Assembly: GCA_001799475.1 (NCBI GenBank)
Contig: MGTN01000056.1
Coordinates: forward strand, 1 to 7,783
Reading direction: 5' to 3'
Length of the DNA: 7,783 nucleotides
From: Desulfovibrionales bacterium GWA2_65_9
GTDB taxonomy: Bacteria; Desulfobacterota; Desulfovibrionia; Desulfovibrionales; Desulfovibrionaceae
The notes below the pieces were generated by a model. The model was not told the DNA's origin. It worked only from the letters and a program-made list of their open reading frames with translations, and made no database searches. Shown here in pieces: positions 5,154 to 7,783 of the stretch. The position numbers and the translations under genes were made by a program. The first letter of the stretch is position 1; every line of letters begins with the position of its first letter.

Positions 5154-6126
5154 CGAAAAAGCCCAGACCCTGCTCTCGCTCCTGCACAAGGACCAGCGCT
5201 GGCTCATCGTCATCAACGCCGACCCGGACTCCATGGGCTCGGCCCTGGCGCTCAAGGCCATCCTCTCGCGCAAGGTCCACGACATCGGCATCGGCCATGT
5301 CAACGAGATCAACCGCCCGGACAACCTGGCCATGATCCGCTACCTGCGCGTGCCCACCCGGCGGCTCATCCCGAACCTGATCGCCCAGTACGACCGCTTC
5401 GCCCTGGTGGACTCCCAGCCGCACCACCACCCGGAACTGGTGAAGCTCGACTACTCCATCGTCATCGACCACCACCCCCTCAGCGCGGAAAAGCCCGTGC
5501 ATGCGCCCCTGACCGACATCCGGCCCAAGTACGGCGCCACCTGCACCATGCTCACGGAATACCTGCAACGCCTGAAGATCCGCCCGCCCAAGCTGCTCGC
5601 CTCGGCCCTGGTCTACGGCATCAAGGCCGACACCCAGAGCTTCCAGCGCAAGTTCATCGACGCGGACATCAACGCCTTCAAGTACCTCTCCAAATACGCC
5701 GACCACACGCTCATCACGCGCATCGTGCGCAGCGAATACCACCTGGAGTGGATGCGCTACTTCTCGCGCGCGTTCTACAACCTGCGGCGCATCGGCTCCG
5801 GGCTCACCGCGCACCTGGGGAAAGTGCAGAGCCCGGACATCCTCGTGGTCGTGGCCGACTTCTTCATGCGCGTGCACTCCATCTCCTGGGACGCGGTCAG
5901 CGGCGTGTTCGGCGGCACCCTGGTGGTCATCTTCCGGGGCGACGGCATGCGCAAGGACATGGGCAAGTTCGCGGCCTCGCACTTCGGCGACATGGGCTCG
6001 GCCGGCGGCCACAAGGGCGCGGCTCGGGCCGAGGTGCCCATGGGCGCCCTGGACGGCAAGGACCCGGAGATGTTCGTCCTGAAAAAGCTCTCGCGCGGGA
6101 AAACCGCCAGCGTCCAGCGGATCTGA
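5131..6126 (+). CDS. DHH/DHHA1-family phosphoesterase (NrnA-like)
   Basis: A 331-residue cytoplasmic protein with the DHH domain in the first half and DHHA1 at the end. Motif I is NADPDSMGSA (29-38), motif II contains Asp94 (ALVDSQPHHH), motif III is Asp113-His114-His115 (IVIDHHPL), and motif IV contains Asp167 (YGIKADTQSF). The substrate-binding DHHA1 signature is GSAGGHKGAAR (289-299). Relatives with this layout are nanoRNases and pAp- or cyclic-dinucleotide-product phosphatases, but the exact substrate is not settled by sequence. Asn29 takes the place of the usual first metal-binding His of motif I (HxDPD). The ATG at 5131 sits inside the end of cobU and has AAGGCGGA just upstream. The stop at 6124-6126 is 6 bp from the polA start and in the same reading frame. 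It probably belongs to one operon with cbiR, cobU and polA. Confidence 0.9.
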   Translation: MAIPKLIDEKAQTLLSLLHKDQRWLIVINADPDSMGSALALKAILSRKVHDIGIGHVNEINRPDNLAMIRYLRVPTRRLIPNLIAQYDRFALVDSQPHHHPELVKLDYSIVIDHHPLSAEKPVHAPLTDIRPKYGATCTMLTEYLQRLKIRPPKLLASALVYGIKADTQSFQRKFIDADINAFKYLSKYADHTLITRIVRSEYHLEWMRYFSRAFYNLRRIGSGLTAHLGKVQSPDILVVVADFFMRVHSISWDAVSGVFGGTLVVIFRGDGMRKDMGKFAASHFGDMGSAGGHKGAARAEVPMGALDGKDPEMFVLKKLSRGKTASVQRI

Positions 6127-6132
6127 CCGCCC

Positions 6133-7783
6133 ATGTCGCTCAAGACCCGCCTGAACCTCGGCAACCAGGACCCGCTCTTCCTCGTCGACGGCACCAGCTT
6201 CCTCTACCGGGGCTTCTACGCCTTCCCGGACCTGAAGCGCTCCGACGGCATGCCCACGGGCGCCATCTACATCGTGCTGCGCATCCTGCTGCGCATCCTC
6301 AAGGACGAACGGCCCAAGTACCTGGGCTTCTTCATGGACGGCAAAGGCCCGAACTTCCGCCACGCCATGTTCGAGCCCTACAAGGCCCAGCGCCCCAAGA
6401 TGCCCGAGGACCTGGCCGCGCAGATCGAGCCCCTGCGCGAGGCCATCCGCCTGCTCGGCCTGTCGCTGACCATCAGCGACGGGGTCGAGGCCGACGACTG
6501 CATCGCATCCCTGGCCGCCGCGCACCACGCCGCGCGCCCGGTGGTCATCGTGGCCTCGGACAAGGACTTGAAGCAGTGCCTGACCGAGAACGTGTACATG
6601 TGGGACCCGGCGGGCAAGAACGAGAAGGTCAGCGGCCTGGCCGAGTTCGTGGCCGAGAACGGCATCCAGCCCAGCCAATGGCCGGACCTGCAGGCGCTCA
6701 TGGGCGACAGTTCGGACAACATCCCCGGCCTGCCCGGCGTGGGCCCCAAGACCGCCATCAAGATCATCCAGGAGTTCCCGACCCTGGAGGCTGTGCGCGA
6801 CAATTTCGACAAGCTTCCCGAGAGCTTCCGCAAGAAGCTCGACGGCCGCGTGGACGACATCTTTTTGTACCGCGAGCTGACCCGGCTCAAGGTGGACTGC
6901 TGCCCGGACCTGGACCTGGGCACCCTGGCCGTGCGCCCGCCCGATGCAGCGCGCCTGGCCGAGTTCCTGCGCACCTTTGAGTTCAAGAGCCTGCTGCGCG
7001 AGATCCCCGCGCCGCCAGCCCAGCCGAGTCCGACCGAGGCCGCCGTGGCCGCCTGGTCCGGCCCGCCGCCCTGGGAGGACGGGGCCTTCCACGTGGGGCC
7101 TGCCGCGCCCGCGCCGCTGCCGGCTCCAGCCGCTGCGCCGCCTGCCGCGCCCTTCGCCGCTGCTTCCAGTTCCAGCGCCAAGCGGCCCACGCTGCCCGGA
7201 ACAATGGCAACCCCACCCGTGAACGCCGCCAAGCGGCCCGCGCAATTTTCGCTCTTCGGCCCGGCCGCTGGAAATTTGGCGGACGCGCCGCCGCCCGTCA
7301 GCCCCAGGCTTGCCAGCGACCTGCCCCTGCGCTTCGTGGCCGCCCCGTCCGCCCTGCCTCCGGTGGCCGGAAAGTGCGTCGGCTTGGTGCCGCCGGAGAA
7401 TCCCGGCGAACCCTTCCGTCTGGCGCTCGATCCGATGGTTGACCCGCTGGACGGCGAAGCCGTCGAGATCGCCTACACCGGACCCGAGGACGCGCTGGCC
7501 GCGCACCTGGCCAAGGCCGCGAAGATCGCCGTGCCGAGCCTGCAGGAGCTTCTGCGCCGCAGCCCGGCCTGGGGCCAGGTGCCGCTCCCGGTCTGGTTCG
7601 ACCTGGGCCTGGCCGCCTACCTGCTCCGGCCCGAGGACCGCAACTACAGCTTCGAGCGCCTGCGCCTGTCGCTCTTCGCCCCCCAGGACATGGGCCTGGA
7701 CATGGGCCTGGACATGAGCCTGGGCGACTCGCCCCTGCCGGACGCGGACGACGTCACTGCGCTGAACCCCGCCCCTGCCCTTA
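6133..7783 (+). CDS. polA: DNA polymerase I, N-terminal part (3' end outside window)
   Basis: The 550 visible codons cover the 5' nuclease domain, a linker and the exonuclease-like domain; the polymerase domain lies beyond the window. The 5' nuclease (1 to about 290) shows Asp19 (LFLVDGTSFLYRGFYAF), Asp69 with FRHAMFEPYKAQRPKMPEDL (75-94), the acidic cluster EADD (119-122), Asp143/Asp145 (ASDKDLKQCL) and Asp192/Asp195 in GDSSDNIPGLPGVGPKTA (191-208), so flap and primer removal activity is expected. Residues 293 to about 390 are a Pro/Ala/Ser-rich linker holding QFSLF at 371-375. From about 392 the sequence resembles the 3'-5' exonuclease fold (DLGLAAYLLRPEDRNYSFERL, 490-510), but the usual DxE motif is not seen. 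The ATG at 6133 is the first start after the upstream stop in the same frame. Its ribosome binding site is weak, so reinitiation after the DHH gene is likely. Confidence 0.95.
   Translation, partial: MSLKTRLNLGNQDPLFLVDGTSFLYRGFYAFPDLKRSDGMPTGAIYIVLRILLRILKDERPKYLGFFMDGKGPNFRHAMFEPYKAQRPKMPEDLAAQIEPLREAIRLLGLSLTISDGVEADDCIASLAAAHHAARPVVIVASDKDLKQCLTENVYMWDPAGKNEKVSGLAEFVAENGIQPSQWPDLQALMGDSSDNIPGLPGVGPKTAIKIIQEFPTLEAVRDNFDKLPESFRKKLDGRVDDIFLYRELTRLKVDCCPDLDLGTLAVRPPDAARLAEFLRTFEFKSLLREIPAPPAQPSPTEAAVAAWSGPPPWEDGAFHVGPAAPAPLPAPAAAPPAAPFAAASSSSAKRPTLPGTMATPPVNAAKRPAQFSLFGPAAGNLADAPPPVSPRLASDLPLRFVAAPSALPPVAGKCVGLVPPENPGEPFRLALDPMVDPLDGEAVEIAYTGPEDALAAHLAKAAKIAVPSLQELLRRSPAWGQVPLPVWFDLGLAAYLLRPEDRNYSFERLRLSLFAPQDMGLDMGLDMSLGDSPLPDADDVTALNPAPAL
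7687..7722 (+). repeat. three tandem copies of a 12-bp unit within polA
   Basis: GACATGGGCCTG occurs at 7687-7698 and 7699-7710, with a one-base variant, GACATGAGCCTG, at 7711-7722. They encode Asp-Met-Gly/Ser-Leu three times in frame, in a loop-like part of the exonuclease-like domain. The copies are nearly identical, which suggests recent slippage expansion. Confidence 0.85.

Noticed and set aside
6124..6126. TGA at the end of the DHH gene as a selenocysteine codon
   Set aside because: The DHH protein is complete at this point, the following polA start is well supported by its domain, and no clear SECIS-like hairpin is visible.
5032..7506. Very long minus-strand open frame across the DHH gene and polA
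   Set aside because: It is antisense to two unmistakable genes, its composition is that of a GC shadow frame (Gly, Arg, His, Val, Gln), and no domain can be recognised.

Overview
The window is very GC-rich, tightly packed bacterial DNA that reads best as a Desulfovibrio-like member of the Desulfobacterota (deltaproteobacteria). That assignment is an inference. It rests on base composition, on a CbiR-type cobamide phosphodiesterase next to cobU, and on a DHH-family phosphoesterase next to polA. No rRNA, tRNA, CRISPR array, insertion sequence or phage gene is recognisable.

Left part, minus strand (1-2435). Transcription would run right to left. An isochorismatase-like cysteine hydrolase comes first, followed after about 70 bp by a small lipoprotein. 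Three bases further on comes a long NAD(P)-binding SDR protein with a C-terminal DUF2867 domain, whose 3' end lies outside the window. The 71-bp gap before the lipoprotein holds three imperfect 13-bp direct repeats.

Middle (2436-3696). A divergent intergenic region separates the hydrolase from a plus-strand HD-GYP phosphodiesterase. It contains an AT-rich island with a TTGACA box and two overlapping palindromes. The HD-GYP protein has an unusual four-cysteine N-terminal tail. A 48-codon minus-strand gene follows, encoding a Cys/His-containing small protein with a textbook ribosome binding site and a good sigma-54-like -24/-12 element upstream.

Right part, plus strand (3697-7783). Four genes form a probable operon: cbiR (cobamide-cleaving phosphodiesterase), cobU (adenosylcobinamide kinase/guanylyltransferase, 4-bp overlap), a DHH/DHHA1 phosphoesterase (23-bp overlap) and polA (starting 6 bp after the DHH stop, cut by the window edge). 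The first two make a corrinoid salvage and remodelling pair: CbiR would release cobinamide phosphate from foreign cobamides and CobU would activate it to cobinamide-GDP. The last two are nucleic-acid enzymes. The visible part of Pol I has an intact 5' nuclease, a long Pro/Ala-rich linker carrying a QFSLF clamp-binding-like motif, and a 3'-5' exonuclease-like region that appears to lack its catalytic acidic residues.

Most of the window is ordinary core or near-core genome. The items most worth a second look are the small Cys/His protein with its sigma-54-like promoter, the cysteine tail on the HD-GYP enzyme, the clamp motif in the Pol I linker, and the operon joining corrinoid remodelling to DHH/Pol I.
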